Origin: Bathymodiolus brooksi
Lineage: Eukaryota; Mollusca; Bivalvia; Mytilida; Modiolidae
DNA length: 64,000 bases
Direction: 5' to 3'
Assembly: GCA_963680875.1 (NCBI GenBank)
Contig: OY804585.1
Span: 49,895,085 to 49,959,084 of the forward strand
The notes beneath the pieces were generated by a model. It was not told where the DNA came from, did not search any database, and saw nothing but the letters and a program-made list of their open reading frames with translations. Positions within the stretch are counted from its first letter, which is position 1; the number at the start of each line of letters is the position of its first letter. Positions 50,601 through 64,000 of the stretch are shown here, in pieces. The position numbers were made by a program, and so were the translations under genes.

Positions 50601-53600
50601 ATTAGAACTGTTCTGACAGTGTGGTATTAGAACTGTTCTGACAGTGTGGTATTAGAACTGTTCTGACAGTGTGGTATTAGAACTATTCTGACAGTGTGGT
50701 ATTAGAACTGTTCTGACAGTGTGGTATTAGAACTGTTCTGACAGTGTGGTATTAGAACTGTTCTGACAGTGTGGTATTAGAACTGTTCTGAAAGTGTGGT
50801 ATTAGAACTGTTCTGACAGTGTGGTATTAGAACTGTTCTGACAGTGTGGTATTAGAACTGTTCTGACAGTGTGGTATTATAACTGTTCTGACAGTGTGGT
50901 ATTAGAACTGTTCTGACAGTGTGGTATTAGAACTGTTCTGACAGTGTGGTCTTAGAACTGTTCTGACAGTGTGGTATTAGAACTGTTCTGACAGTGTGGT
51001 ATTAGAACTGTTCTGACAGTGTGGTATTAGAACTGTTCTGACAGTGTGGTATTAGAACTGTTTTGACAGTGTGGTATTGGAACTGTTCTGACAGTGTGGT
51101 ATTGGAACTGTTCTGACAGTGTGGTATTGGAACTGTTCTGACAGTGTGGTATTAGAACTGTTCTGACAGTGTGGTATTAGAACTGTTCTGACAGTGTGGT
51201 ATTAGAACTGTTCTGACAGTGTGGTCTTAGAACTGTTCTGACAGTGTGGTATTAGAACTGTTCTGACAGTGTGGTATTAGAACTGTTCTGACAGTGTGGT
51301 CTTAGAACTGTTCTGACAGTGTGGTATTAGAACTGTTCTGACAGTGTGGTCTTAGAACTGTTCTGACAGTGTGGTATTAGAACTATTCTGACAGTGTGGT
51401 CTTAGAACTGTTCTGACAGTGTGGTATTAGAACTGTTCTGACAGTGTGGTATTAGAACTGTTCTGACAGTGTGGTATTATAACTGTTCTGACAGTGTGGT
51501 ATTAGAACTGTTCTGATAGTGTGGTATTAGAACTGTTCTGACAGTGTGGTCTTAGAACTGTTCTGACAGTGTGGTATTAGAACTGTTCTGACAGTGTGGT
51601 ATTAGAACTGTTCTGACAGTGTGGTCTTCGAACTGTTCTGATAGTGTGGTATTAGAACTGTTCTGACAGTGTGGTCTTCGAACTGTTCTGACAGTGTGGT
51701 ATTAGAACTGTTCTGACAGTGTGGTATTAGAACTGTTCTGACAGTGTGGTATTAGAACTGTTCTGAAAGTGTGGTATTAGAACTGTTCTGACAGTGTGGT
51801 ATTAGAACTGTTCTGACAGTGTGGTATTAGAACTGTTCTGACAGTGTGGTATTAGAACTGTTCTGACAGTGTGGTCTTAGAACTGTTCTGACAGTGTGGT
51901 CTTAGAACTGTTCTGACAGTGTGGTATTAGAACTGTTCTGACAGTGTGGTCTTCGAACTGTTCTGACAGTGTGGTATTGGAACTGTTCTGACAGTGTGGT
52001 ATTAGAACTGTTCTGACAGTGTGGTATTAGAACTGTTCTGAAAGTTTGGTATTAGAACTGTTCTGACAGTGTGGTATTAGAACTGTTCTGACAGTGTGGT
52101 ATTATAACTGTTCTGACAGTGTGGTATTAGAACTGTTCTGACAGTGTGGTATTAGAACTGTTCTGATAGTGTGGTATTAGAACTGTTCTGACAGTGTGGT
52201 ATTAGAACTGTTCTGACAGTGTGGTATTAGAACTGTTCTGACAGTGTGGTCTTAGAACTGTTCTGACAGTGTGGTATTAGAACTGTTCTGACAGTGTGGT
52301 ATTAGAACTGTTCTGACAGTGTGGTATTAGAACTGTTCTGACAGTGTGGTATTAGAACTGTTCTGACAGTGTGGAATTAGAACTGTTCTGACAGTGTGGT
52401 CTTAGAACTGTTCTGACAGTGTGGTATTAGAACTGTTCTGACAGTGTGGTATTAGAACTGTTCTGACAGTGTGGTCTTTGAACTGTTCTGACAGTGTGGT
52501 ATTAGAACTGTTCTGACAGTGTGGTATTAGAACTGTTCTGACAGTGTGGTATTAGAACTGTTCTGACAGTGTGGTATTAGAACTGTTTTGAAAGTGTGGT
52601 ATTAGAACTGTTCTGACAGTGTGGTATTAGAACTGTTCTGACAGTGTGGTATTAGAACTGTTCTGAGAGTGTGGTATTAGAACTGTTCTGACAGTGTGGT
52701 ATTAGAACTGTTCTGACAGTGTGGTATTAGAACTGTTCTGACAGTGTGGTCTTAGAACTGTTCTGACAGTGTGGTATTAGAACTGTTCTGACAGTGTGGT
52801 ATTAGAACTGTTCTGACAGTGTGGTATTAGAACTGTTCTGACAGTGTGGTATTAGAACTGTTTTGACAGTGTGGTATTGGAACTGTTCTGACAGTGTGGT
52901 ATTGGAACTGTTCTGACAGTGTGGTATTGGAACTGTTCTGACAGTGTGGTATTAGAACTGTTCTGACAGTGTGGTATTAGAACTGTTCTGACAGTGTGGT
53001 ATTAGAACTGTTCTGACAGTGTGGTCTTAGAACTGTTCTGACAGTGTGGTATTAGAACTGTTCTGACAGTGTGGTATTAGAACTGTTCTGACAGTGTGGT
53101 CTTAGAACTGTTCTGACAGTGTGGTATTAGAACTGTTCTGACAGTGTGGTCTTAGAACTGTTCTGACAGTGTGGTATTAGAACTATTCTGACAGTGTGGT
53201 CTTAGAACTGTTCTGACAGTGTGGTCTTAGAACTGTTCTGACAGTGTGGTATTAGAACTGTTCTGACAGTGTGGTATTATAACTGTTCTGACAGTGTGGT
53301 ATTAGAACTGTTCTGATAGTGTGGTATTAGAACTGTTCTGACAGTGTGGTCTTAGAACTGTTCTGACAGTGTGGTATTAGAACTGTTCTGACAGTGTGGT
53401 ATTAGAACTGTTCTGACAGTGTGGTCTTCGAACTGTTCTGATAGTGTGGTATTAGAACTGTTCTGACAGTGTGGTCTTCGAACTGTTCTGACAGTGTGGT
53501 ATTAGAACTGTTCTGACAGTGTGGTATTAGAACTGTTCTGACAGTGTGGTATTAGAACTGTTCTGACAGTGTGGTATTAGAACTGTTCTGAAAGTGTGGT

Positions 53601-56600
53601 ATTAGAACTGTTCTGACAGTGTGGTATTAGAACTGTTCTGACAGTGTGGTATTAGAACTGTTCTGACAGTGTGGTATTAGAACTGTTCTGACAGTGTGGT
53701 CTTAGAACTGTTCTGACAGTGTGGTCTTAGAACTGTTCTGACAGTGTGGTATTAGAACTGTTCTGACAGTGTGGTCTTCGAACTGTTCTGACAGTGTGGT
53801 ATTGGAACTGTTCTGACAGTGTGGTATTAGAACTGTTCTTACAGTGTGGTATTAGAACTGTTCTGAAAGTTTGGTATTAGAACTGTTCTGACAGTGTGGT
53901 ATTAGAACTGTTCTGACAGTGTGGTATTATAACTGTTCTGACAGTGTGGTATTAGAACTGTTCTGACAGTGTGGTATTAGAACTGTTCTGATAGTGTGGT
54001 ATTAGAACTGTTCTGACAGTGTGGTATTAGAACTGTTCTGACAGTGTGGTATTAGAACTGTTCTGACAGTGTGGTCTTAGAACTGTTCTGACAGTGTGGT
54101 ATTAGAACTGTTCTGACAGTGTGGTATTAGAACTGTTCTGACAGTGTGGTCTTAGAACTGTTCTGACAGTGTGGTATTAGAACTGTTCTGACAGTGTGGT
54201 ATTAGAACTGTTCTGACAGTGTGGTCTTAGAACTGTTCTGACAGTGTGGTATTAGAACTGTTCTGACAGTGTGGTATTAGAACTGTTCTGACAGTGTGGT
54301 CTTTGAACTGTTCTGATAGTGTGGTATTAGAACTGTTCTGACAGTGTGGTCTTCGAACTGTTCTGACAGTGTGGTATTAGAACTGTTCTGAAAGTGTGGT
54401 ATTAGAACTGTTCTGACAGTGTGGTATTAGAACTGTTCTGACAGTGTGGTATTAGAACTGTTCTGACAGTGTGGTATTAGAACTGTTCTGACAGTGTGGT
54501 CTTCGAACTGTTCTGACAGTGTGGTATTAGAACTGTTCTGACAGTGTGGTATTAGAACTGTTCTGACAGTGTGGTATTAGAACTGTTCTGAAAGTGTGGT
54601 ATTAGAACTGTTCTGACAGTGTGGTATTAGAACTGTTCTGACAGTGTGGTATTAGAACTGTTCTGACAGTGTGGTATTAGAACTGTTCTGACAGTGTGGT
54701 CTTAGAACTGTTCTGACAGTGTGGTCTTAGAACTGTTCTGACAGTGTGGTATTAGAACTGTTCTGACAGTGTGGTCTTCGAACTGTTCTGACAGTGTGGT
54801 ATTGGAACTGTTCTGACAGTGTGGTATTAGAACTGTTCTGACAGTGTGGTATTAGAACTGTTCTGAAAGTTTGGTATTAGAACTGTTCTGACAGTGTGGT
54901 ATTAGAACTGTTCTGACAGTGTGGTATTATAACTGTTCTGACAGTGTGGTATTAGAACTGTTCTGACAGTGTGGTATTAGAACTGTTCTGATAGTGTGGT
55001 ATTAGAACTGTTCTGACAGTGTGGTATTAGAACTGTTCTGACAGTGTGGTATTAGAACTGTTCTGACAGTGTGGTCTTAGAACTGTTCTGACAGTGTGGT
55101 ATTAGAACTGTTCTGACAGTGTGGTATTAGAACTGTTCTGACAGTGTGGTCTTAGAACTGTTCTGACAGTGTGGTATTAGAACTGTTCTGACAGTGTGGT
55201 ATTAGAACTGTTCTGACAGTGTGGTCTTAGAACTGTTCTGACAGTGTGGTATTAGAACTGTTCTGACAGTGTGGTATTAGAACTGTTCTGACAGTGTGGT
55301 CTTCGAACTGTTCTGATAGTGTGGTATTAGAACTGTTCTGACAGTGTGGTATTAGAACAGTTCTGAAAGTGTGGAATTAGAACTGTTCTGACAGTGTGGT
55401 ATTAGAACTGTTCTGACAGTGTGGTATTAGAACTGTTCTGACAGTGTGGTAATAGAACTGTTCTGACAGTGTGGTATTAGAACTGTTCTGACAGTGTGGT
55501 CTTAGAACTGTTCTGACAGTGTGGTATTAGAACTGTTCTGACAGTGTGGTCTTAGAACTGTTCTGACAGTGTGGTATTGGAACTGTTCTGACAGTGTGGT
55601 ATTAGAACTGTTCTGACAGTGTGGTATTAGAACTGTTCTGAAAGTTTGGTATTAGAACTGTTCTGATAGTGTGGTATTAGAACTGTTCTGACAGTGTGGT
55701 ATTATAACTGTTCTGACAGTGTGGTATTAGAACTGTTCTGACAGTGTGGTATTAGAACTGTTCTGATAGTGTGGTATTATAACTGTTCTGACAGTGTGGT
55801 ATTAGAACTGTTCTGACAGTGTGGTATTAGAACTGTTCTGACAGTGTGGTCTTAGAACTGTTCTGACAGTGTGGTATTAGAACTGTTCTGACAGTGTGGT
55901 ATTAGAACTGTTCTGACAGTGTGGTCTTAGAACTGTTCTGACAGTGTGGTATTAGAACTGTTCTGATAGTGTGGTATTAGAACTGTTCTGACAGTGTGGT
56001 ATTAGAACTGTTCTGATAGTGTGGTATTAGAACTGTTCTGACAGTATGGTATTAGAACTGTTCTGACATTGTGGTATTAGAACTGTTCTGACAGTGTGGT
56101 ATTAGAACTGTTCTGACAGTGTGGTATTAGAACTGTTCTGTCAGTGTGGTTTTAGAACTGTTCTGACAGTGTGGTATTAGACCTGTTCTGACAGTGTGGT
56201 ATTAGAACTGTTCTGACAGTGTGGTATTAGAACTGTTCTGACAGTGTGGTATTAGAACTGTTCTGACAGTGTGGTATTAGAACTGTTCTGACAGTGTGGT
56301 CTTAGAACTGTTCTGACAGTGTGGTCTTAGAACTGTTCTGACAGTGTGGTTTTAGAACTGTTCTGACAGTGTGGTCTTAGAACTGTTCTGACAGTGTGGT
56401 CTTAGAACTGTTCTGACAGTGTGGTCTTAGAACTGTTCGGACAGTGTGGTCTTAGAACTGTTCTGACAGTGTGGTCTTAGAACTGTTCTGACAGTGTGGT
56501 ATTAGAACTGTTCTGACAGTGTGGTATTAGAACTGTTCTGACAGTGTGGTATTAGAACTGTTCTGACAGTGTGGTATTAGAACTGTTCTGACAGTGTGGT

Positions 56601-59600
56601 ATTAGAACTGTTCTGACAGTGTGGTATTAGAACTGTTCTGACAGTGTGGTATTAGAACTGTTTTGACAGTGTGGTATTAGAACTGTTCTGACAGTGTGGT
56701 ATTAGAACCGTTCTGACAGTGTGGTATTAGAACTGTTCTGACAGTGTGGTATTAGAACTGTTCTGACAGTGTGGTATTAGAACTGTTCTGACAGTGTGGT
56801 ATTAGAACTGTTCTGACAGTGTGGTATTAGAACTGTTCTGACAGTGTGGTATTAGAACTGTTCTGACAGTGTGGTATTAGAACTGTTCTGACAGTGTGGT
56901 CTTAGAACTGTTCTGACAGTGTGGTCTTAGAACTGTTCTGACAGTGTGGTCTTAGAACTGTTCTGACAGTGTGGTCTTAGAACTGTTCTGACAGTGTGGT
57001 ATTAGAACTGTTCTGACAGTGTGGTATTAGAACTGTTCTGACAGTGTGGTCTTAGAACTGTTCTGACAGTGTGGTATTAGAACTGTTCTGACAGTGTGGT
57101 CTTAGAACTGTTCTGACAGTGTGGTATTAGAACTATTCTGACAGTGTGGTCTTAGAACTGTTCTGACAGTGTGGTATTAGAACTGTTCTGACAGTGTGGT
57201 ATTAGAACTGTTCTGACAGTGTGGTATTAGAACTGTTCTGACAGTGTGGTATTAGAACTGTTCTGATAGTGTGGTATTAGAACTGTTCTGACAGTGTGGT
57301 CTTAGAACTGTTCTGACAGTGTGGTATTAGAACTGTTCTGACAGTGTGGTATTAGAACTGTTCTGACAGTGTGGTCTTCGAACTGTTCTGATAGTGTGGT
57401 ATTAGAACTGTTCTGACAGTGTGGTCTTCGAACTGTTCTGACAGTGTGGTATTAGAACTGTTCTGACAGTGTGGTATTAGAACTGTTCTGACAGTGTGGT
57501 ATTAGAACTGTTCTGACAGTGTGGTATTAGAACTGTTCTGAAAGTGTGGTATTAGAACTGTTCTGACAGTGTGGTATTAGAACTGTTCTGACAGTGTGGT
57601 ATTAGAACTGTTCTGACAGTGTGGTATTAGAACTGTTCTGACAGTGTGGTATTATAACTGTTCTGACAGTGTGGTCTTAGAACTGTTCTGACAGTGTGGT
57701 ATTAGAACTGTTCTGACAGTGTGGTCTTCGAACTGTTCTGACAGTGTGGTATTGGAACTGTTCTGACAGTGTGGTATTACAACTGTTCTGACAGTGTGGT
57801 ATTAGAACTGTTCTGAAAGTGTGGTATTAGAACTGTTCTGACAGTGTGGTATTAGAACTGTTCTGACAGTGTGGTATTATAACTGTTCTGACAGTGTGGT
57901 ATTAGAACTGTTCTGACAGTGTGGTATGAGAACTGTTCTGATAGTGTGGTATTATAACTGTTCTGACAGTGTGGTATTAGAACTGTTCTGACAGTGTGGT
58001 ATTAGAACTGTTCTGACAGTGTGGTCTTAGAACTGTACTAACAGTGTGGTATTAGAACTGTTCTGACAGTGTGGTATTAGAACTGTTCTGACAGTGTGGT
58101 CTTAGAACTGTTCTGACAGTGTGGTATTATAACTGTTCTGATAGTGTGGTATTAGAACTGTTCTGACAGTGTGGTATTAGAACTGTTCTGATAGTGTGGT
58201 ATTAGAACTGTTCTGACAGTATGGTATTAGAACTGTTCTGACATTGTGGTATTAGAACTGTTCTGACAGTGTGGTATTAGAACTGTTCTGACAGTGTGGT
58301 ATTAGAACTGTTCTGTCAGTGTGGTATTAGAACTGTTCTGACAGTGTGGTATTAGAACTGTTCTGACAGTGTGGTATTAGAACTGTTCTGACAGTATGGT
58401 ATTAGAACTGTTCTGACAGTGTGGTATTAGAACTGTTCTGACAGTGTGGTATTAGAACTGTTCTGACAGTGTGGTCTTAGAACTGTTCTGACAGTGTGGT
58501 CTTAGAACTGTTCTGACAGTGTGGTTTTAGAACTGTTCTGACAGTGTGGTCTTAGAACTGTTCTGACAGTGTGGTCTTAGAACTGTTCTGACAGTGTGGT
58601 CTTAGAACTGTTCTGACAGTGTGGTCTTAGAACTGTTCTGACAGTGTGGTATTAGAACTGTTCTGACAGTGTGGTATTAGAACTGTTCTGACAGTGTGGT
58701 TTTAGAACTGTTCTGACAGTGTGGTATTAGAACTGTTCTGACAGTGTGGTATTAGAACTGTTCTGACAGTGTGGTATTAGAACTGTTCTGACAGTGTGGT
58801 ATTAGAACTGTTCTGACAGTGTGGTATTAGAACTATTCTGACAGTGTGGTATTAGAACTGTTCTGACAGTGTGGTATTAGAACTGTTCTGACAGTGTGGT
58901 ATTAGAACTGTTCTGACAGTGTGGTATTAGAACTGTTCTGAAAGTGTGGTATTAGAACTGTTCTGACAGTGTGGTATTAGAACTGTTCTGACAGTGTGGT
59001 ATTAGAACTGTTCTGACAGTGTGGTATTATAACTGTTCTGACAGTGTGGTATTAGAACTGTTCTGACAGTGTGGTATTAGAACTGTTCTGACAGTGTGGT
59101 CTTAGAACTGTTCTGACAGTGTGGTATTGGAACTGTTCTGACAGTGTGGTATTGGAACTGTTCTGACAGTGTGGTATTGGAACTGTTCTGACAGTGTGGT
59201 ATTAGAACTGTTCTGACAGTGTGGTATTAGAACTGTTCTGACAGTGTGGTATTAGAACTGTTCTGACAGTGTGGTCTTAGAACTGTTCTGACAGTGTGGT
59301 ATTAGAACTGTTCTGACAGTGTGGTATTAGAACTGTTCTGACAGTGTGGTCTTAGAACTGTTCTGACAGTGTGGTATTAGAACTGTTCTGACAGTGTGGT
59401 CTTAGAACTGTTCTGACAGTGTGGTATTAGAACTATTCTGACAGTGTGGTCTTAGAACTGTTCTGACAGTGTGGTATTAGAACTGTTCTGACAGTGTGGT
59501 ATTAGAACTGTTCTGACAGTGTGGTATTAGAACTGTTCTGACAGTGTGGTATTAGAACTGTTCTGATAGTGTGGTATTAGAACTGTTCTGACAGTGTGGT

Positions 59601-62600
59601 CTTAGAACTGTTCTGACAGTGTGGTATTAGAACTGTTCTGACAGTGTGGTATTAAAACTGTTCTGACAGTGTGGTCTTCGAACTGTTCTGATAGTGTGGT
59701 ATTAGAACTGTTCTGACAGTGTGGTCTTCGAACTGTTCTGACAGTGTGGTATTAGAACTGTTCTGACAGTGTGGTATTAGAACTGTTCTGACAGTGTGGT
59801 ATTAGAACTGTTCTGACAGTGTGGTATTAGAACTGTTCTGACAGTGTGGTATTAGAACTGTTCTGACAGTGTGGTATTAGAACTGTTCTGACAGTGTGGT
59901 ATTAGAACTGTTCTGACAGTGTGGTCTTAGAACTGTTCTGACAGTGTGGTCTTAGAACTGTTCTGACAGTGTGGTATTAAAACTGTTCTGACAGTGTGGT
60001 CTTCGAACTGTTCTGACAGTGTGGTATTGGAACTGTTCTGACAGTGTGGTATTAGAACTGTTCTGACAGTGTGGTATTAGAACTGTTCTGAAAGTGTGGT
60101 ATTAGAACTGTTCTGACAGTGTGGTATTAGAACTGTTCTGACAGTGTGGTATTATAACTGTTCTGACAGTGTGGTATTAGAACTGTTCTGACAGTGTGGT
60201 ATTAGAACTGTTCTGATAGTGTGGTATTAGAACTGTTCTGACAGTGTGGTATTAGAACTGTTCTGACAGTGTGGTATTAGAACTGTTCTGACAGTGTGGT
60301 CTTAGAACTGTTCTGACAGTGTGGTATTAGAACTGTTCTGACAGTGTGGTATTAGAACTGTTCTGACAGTGTGGTCTTAGAACTGTTCTGACAGTGTGGT
60401 ATTAGAACTGTTCTGACAGTGTGGTATTAGAACTGTTCTGACAGTGTGGTCTTAGAACTGTTCTGACAGTGTGGTATTAGAACTGTTCTGACAGTGTGGT
60501 ATTAGAACTGTTCTGACAATGTGGTCTTCGAACTGTTCTGATAGTGTGGTATTAGAACTGTTCTGACAGTGTGGTCTTCGAACTGTTCTGACAGTGTGGT
60601 ATTAGAACTGTTCTGACAGTGTGGTATTAGAACTGTTCTGACAGTGTGGTATTAGAACTGTTCTGAAAGTGTGGTATTAGAACTGTTCTGACAGTGTGGT
60701 ATTAGAACTGTTCTGACAGTGTGGTATTAGAACTGTTCTGACAGTTTGGTATTAGAACTGTTCTGACAGTGTGGTATTAGAACTGTTCTGACAGTGTGGT
60801 CTTAGAACTGTTCTGACAGTGTGGTATTAGAACTGTTCTGACAGTGTGGTCTTCGAACTGTTCTGACAGTGTGGTATTGGAACTGTTCTGACAGTGTGGT
60901 ATTAGAACTGTTCTGACAGTGTGGTATTAGAACTGTTCTGAAAGTGTGGTATTAGAACTGTTCTGACAGTGTGGTATTAGAACTGTTCTGACAGTGTGGT
61001 ATTATAACTGTTCTGACAGTGTGGTATTAGAACTGTTCTGACAGTGTGGTATTAGAACTGTTCTGATAGTGTGGTATTATAACTGTTCTGACAGTGTGGT
61101 ATTAGAACTGTTCTGACAGTGTGGTATTAGAACTGTTCTGACAGTGTGGTCTTAGAACTGTTCTGACAGTGTGGTATTAGAACTGTTCTGACAGTGTGGT
61201 ATTAGAACTGTTCTGACAGTGTGGTCTTAGAACTGTTCTGACAGTGTGGTATTAGAACTGTTCTGATAGTGTGGTATTAGAACTGTTCTGACAGTGTGGT
61301 ATTAGAACTGTTCTGACAGTGTGGTATTAGAACTGTTCTGACAGTGTGGTATTAGAACTGTTCTGACAGTGTGGTATTAGAACTGTTCTGACAGTGTGGT
61401 ATTAGAACTGTTCTGAAAGTGTGGTATTAGAACTGTTCTGACAGTGTGGTATTAGAACTGTTCTGACAGTGTGGTATTAGAACTGTTCTGACAGTGTGGT
61501 ATTATAACTGTTCTGACAGTGTGGTATTAGAACTGTTCTGACAGTGTGGTATTAGAACTGTTCTGACAGTGTGGTCTTAGAACTGTTCTGACAGTGTGGT
61601 ATTAGAACTGTTCTGACAGTGTGGTATTAGAACTGTTCTGACAGTGTGGTATTAGAACTGTTCTGACAGTGTGGTATTAGAACTGTTCTGACAGTGTGGT
61701 ATTGGAACTGTTCTGACAGTGTGGTATTGGAACTGTTCTGACAGTGTGGTATTGGAACTGTTCTGACAGTGTGGTATTAGAACTGTTCTGACAGTGTGGT
61801 ATTAGAACTGTTCTGACAGTGTGGTATTAGAACTGTTCTGACAGTGTGGTCTTAGAACTGTTCTGACAGTGTGGTATTAGAACTGTTCTGACAGTGTGGT
61901 ATTAGAACTGTTCTGACAGTGTGGTCTTAGAACTGTTCTGACAGTGTGGTATTAGAACTGTTCTGACAGTGTGGTCTTAGAACTGTTCTGACAGTGTGGT
62001 ATTAGAACTATTCTGACAGTGTGGTCTTAGAACTGTTCTGACAGTGTGGTATTAGAACTGTTCTGACAGTGTGGTATTAGAACTGTTCTGACAGTGTGGT
62101 ATTAGAACTGTTCTGACAGTGTGGTATTAGAACTGTTCTGATAGTGTGGTATTAGAACTGTTCTGACAGTGTGGTCTTAGAACTGTTCTGACAGTGTGGT
62201 ATTAGAACTGTTCTGACAGTGTGGTATTAAAACTGTTCTGACAGTGTGGTCTTCGAACTGTTCTGATAGTGTGGTATTAGAACTGTTCTGACAGTGTGGT
62301 CTTCGAACTGTTCTGACAGTGTGGTATTAGAACTGTTCTGACAGTGTGGTATTAGAACTGTTCTGACAGTGTGGTATTAGAACTGTTCTGAAAGTGTGGT
62401 ATTAGAACTGTTCTGACAGTGTGGTATTAGAACTGTTCTGACAGTGTGGTATTAGAACTGTTCTGACAGTGTGGTATTAGAACTGTTCTGACAGTGTGGT
62501 CTTAGAACTGTTCTGACAGTGTGGTCTTAGAACTGTTCTGACAGTGTGGTATTAAAACTGTTCTGACAGTGTGGTCTTCGAACTGTTCTGACAGTGTGGT

Positions 62601-64000
62601 ATTGGAACTGTTCTGACAGTGTGGTATTAGAACTGTTCTGACAGTGTGGTATTAGAACTGTTCTGAAAGTGTGGTATTAGAACTGTTCTGACAGTGTGGT
62701 ATTAGAACTGTTCTGACAGTGTGGTATTATAACTGTTCTGACAGTGTGGTATTAGAACTGTTCTGACAGTGTGGTATTAGAACTGTTCTGATAGTGCGGT
62801 ATTAGAACTGTTCTGACAGTGTGTTATTAGAACTGTTCTGACAGTGTGGTATTAGAACTGTTCTGACAGTGTGGTATTAGAACTGTTCTGACAGTGTGGT
62901 ATTAGAACTATTCTGACAGTGTGGTATTAGAACTGTTCTGACAGTGTGGTATTAGAACTGTTCTGACAGTTTGGTATTAGAACTGTTCTGACAGTGTGGT
63001 ATTAGAACTGTTCTGAAAGTGTGGTATTAGAACTGTTCTGACAGTGTGGTATTAGAACTGTTCTGACAGTGTGGTATTAGAACTGTTCTGACAGTGTGGT
63101 ATTATAACTGTTCTGACAGTGTGGTATTAGAACTGTTCTGACAGTGTGGTATTAGAACTGTTCTGACAGTGTGGTCTTAGAACTGTTCTGACAGTGTGGT
63201 ATTAGAACTGTTCTGACAGTGTGGTATTAGAACTGTTCTGACAGTGTGGTATTAGAACTGTTCTGACAGTGTGGTATTAGAACTGTTCTGACAGTGTGGT
63301 ATTGGAACTGTTCTGACAGTGTGGTATTGGAACTGTTCTGACAGTGTGGTATTGGAACTGTTCTGACAGTGTGGTATTAGAACTGTTCTGACAGTGTGGT
63401 ATTAGAACTGTTCTGACAGTGTGGTATTAGAACTGTTCTGACAGTGTGGTCTTAGAACTGTTCTGACAGTGTGGTATTAGAACTGTTCTGACAGTGTGGT
63501 ATTAAAACTGTTCTGACAGTGTGGTCTTCGAACTGTTCTGATAGTGTGGTATTAGAACTGTTCTGACAGTGTGGTCTTCGAACTGTTCTGACAGTGTGGT
63601 ATTAGAACTGTTCTGACAGTGTGGTATTAGAACTGTTCTGACAGTGTGGTATTAGAACTGTTCTGAAAGTGTGGTATTAGAACTGTTCTGACAGTGTGGT
63701 ATTAGAACTGTTCTGACAGTGTGGTATTAGAACTGTTCTGACAGTGTGGTATTAGAACTGTTCTGACAGTGTGGTCTTAGAACTGTTCTGACAGTGTGGT
63801 CTTAGAACTGTTCTGACAGTGTGGTATTAAAACTGTTCTGACAGTGTGGTCTTCGAACTGTTCTGACAGTGTGGTATTGGAACTGTTCTGACAGTGTGGT
63901 ATTAGAACTGTTCTGACAGTGTGGTATTAGAACTGTTCTGAAAGTGTGGTATTAGAACTGTTCTGACAGTGTGGTATTAGAACTGTTCTGACAGTGTGGT
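47653..64000 (+). repeat. 25-bp satellite array, at least ~650 copies, runs off the window
   Basis: The monomer is 25 bp: gaactgttctgacagtgtgg plus t(a/c)tta. Common variants are a/c after ggt, 'atagt', 'aaagt', 'cttcg', 'attgg', 'attat'. Rare marked monomers recur at fixed spacing: 700 bp (47841/48541), 1800 bp (51076/52876), 1600 bp (61701/63301), and 6025 and 8200 bp (50041, 56066, 58241). The unit holds a short inverted repeat, ctgtt..tctgacag. No genes. The right end is not reached. Confidence 0.98.

Noticed and set aside
37520..64000. CRISPR-like regular repeats
   Set aside because: The units are contiguous head-to-tail monomers of 59, 65 and 25 bp without unique spacers, in eukaryotic DNA. 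They are satellites.

Overview
The window is AT-rich eukaryotic DNA with no intact host gene that I can recognise. The dispersed repeats and tRNA-derived SINEs look like those of bivalve molluscs, and a mussel-like genome is my best guess. That rests on remembered resemblance, not on a search. Nearly everything recognisable is mobile DNA, its decay products, or tandem repeats grown out of it.

Layout. Positions 1-3675 are copy A of a segmental duplication. Copy B starts at 14836, is cut by a 10.1-kb DNA transposon at 15277-25390, and resumes at 25391-28675. The transposon has short terminal inverted repeats and a 7- or 8-bp target duplication, and its empty target site is preserved in copy A. 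It carries a spliced, minus-strand DDE-type transposase gene broken by three single-base frameshifts. Positions 3660-3935 hold a LINE reverse-transcriptase relic. Positions 3936-9138 are two diverged tandem copies of a roughly 3-kb block. The first copy has gained a 290-bp MITE (TAA target duplication) and a SINE (11-bp target duplication), and both empty sites are visible in the second copy. Positions 9.1-14.8 kb hold SINEs, short tandem arrays and dispersed elements.

Positions 28.7-31.1 kb hold remnants of a virus-like element: a CCAAT/TATA promoter, a PC4-like protein in two frames, and an adenain-type cysteine protease with a stop codon, in the style of Polintons/adintoviruses. Next come a block dense in CRE, E-box and ETS-like sites (also found at 1.3 kb and 26.3 kb) and a 1.1-kb palindrome at 31207-32303. 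A Tc1/mariner-type transposon with TA target duplication lies at 33114-35398; its transposase is dead, and the third catalytic acid codon has become a stop.

From 36.2 kb onward the window is dominated by satellites. A 59-bp array (37.5-44.2 kb, about 112 copies) has grown inside a dispersed element that also occurs as single copies in the window. A 65-bp array of tRNA-like SINE heads lies at 45.06-45.8 kb, and a 25-bp array (47.65 kb to the window end, about 650 copies) has grown from an internal segment of another dispersed element. Both long arrays show higher-order periodicity. The common theme is satellite birth from transposon interiors, with paralogous empty sites that let individual insertions be read exactly.
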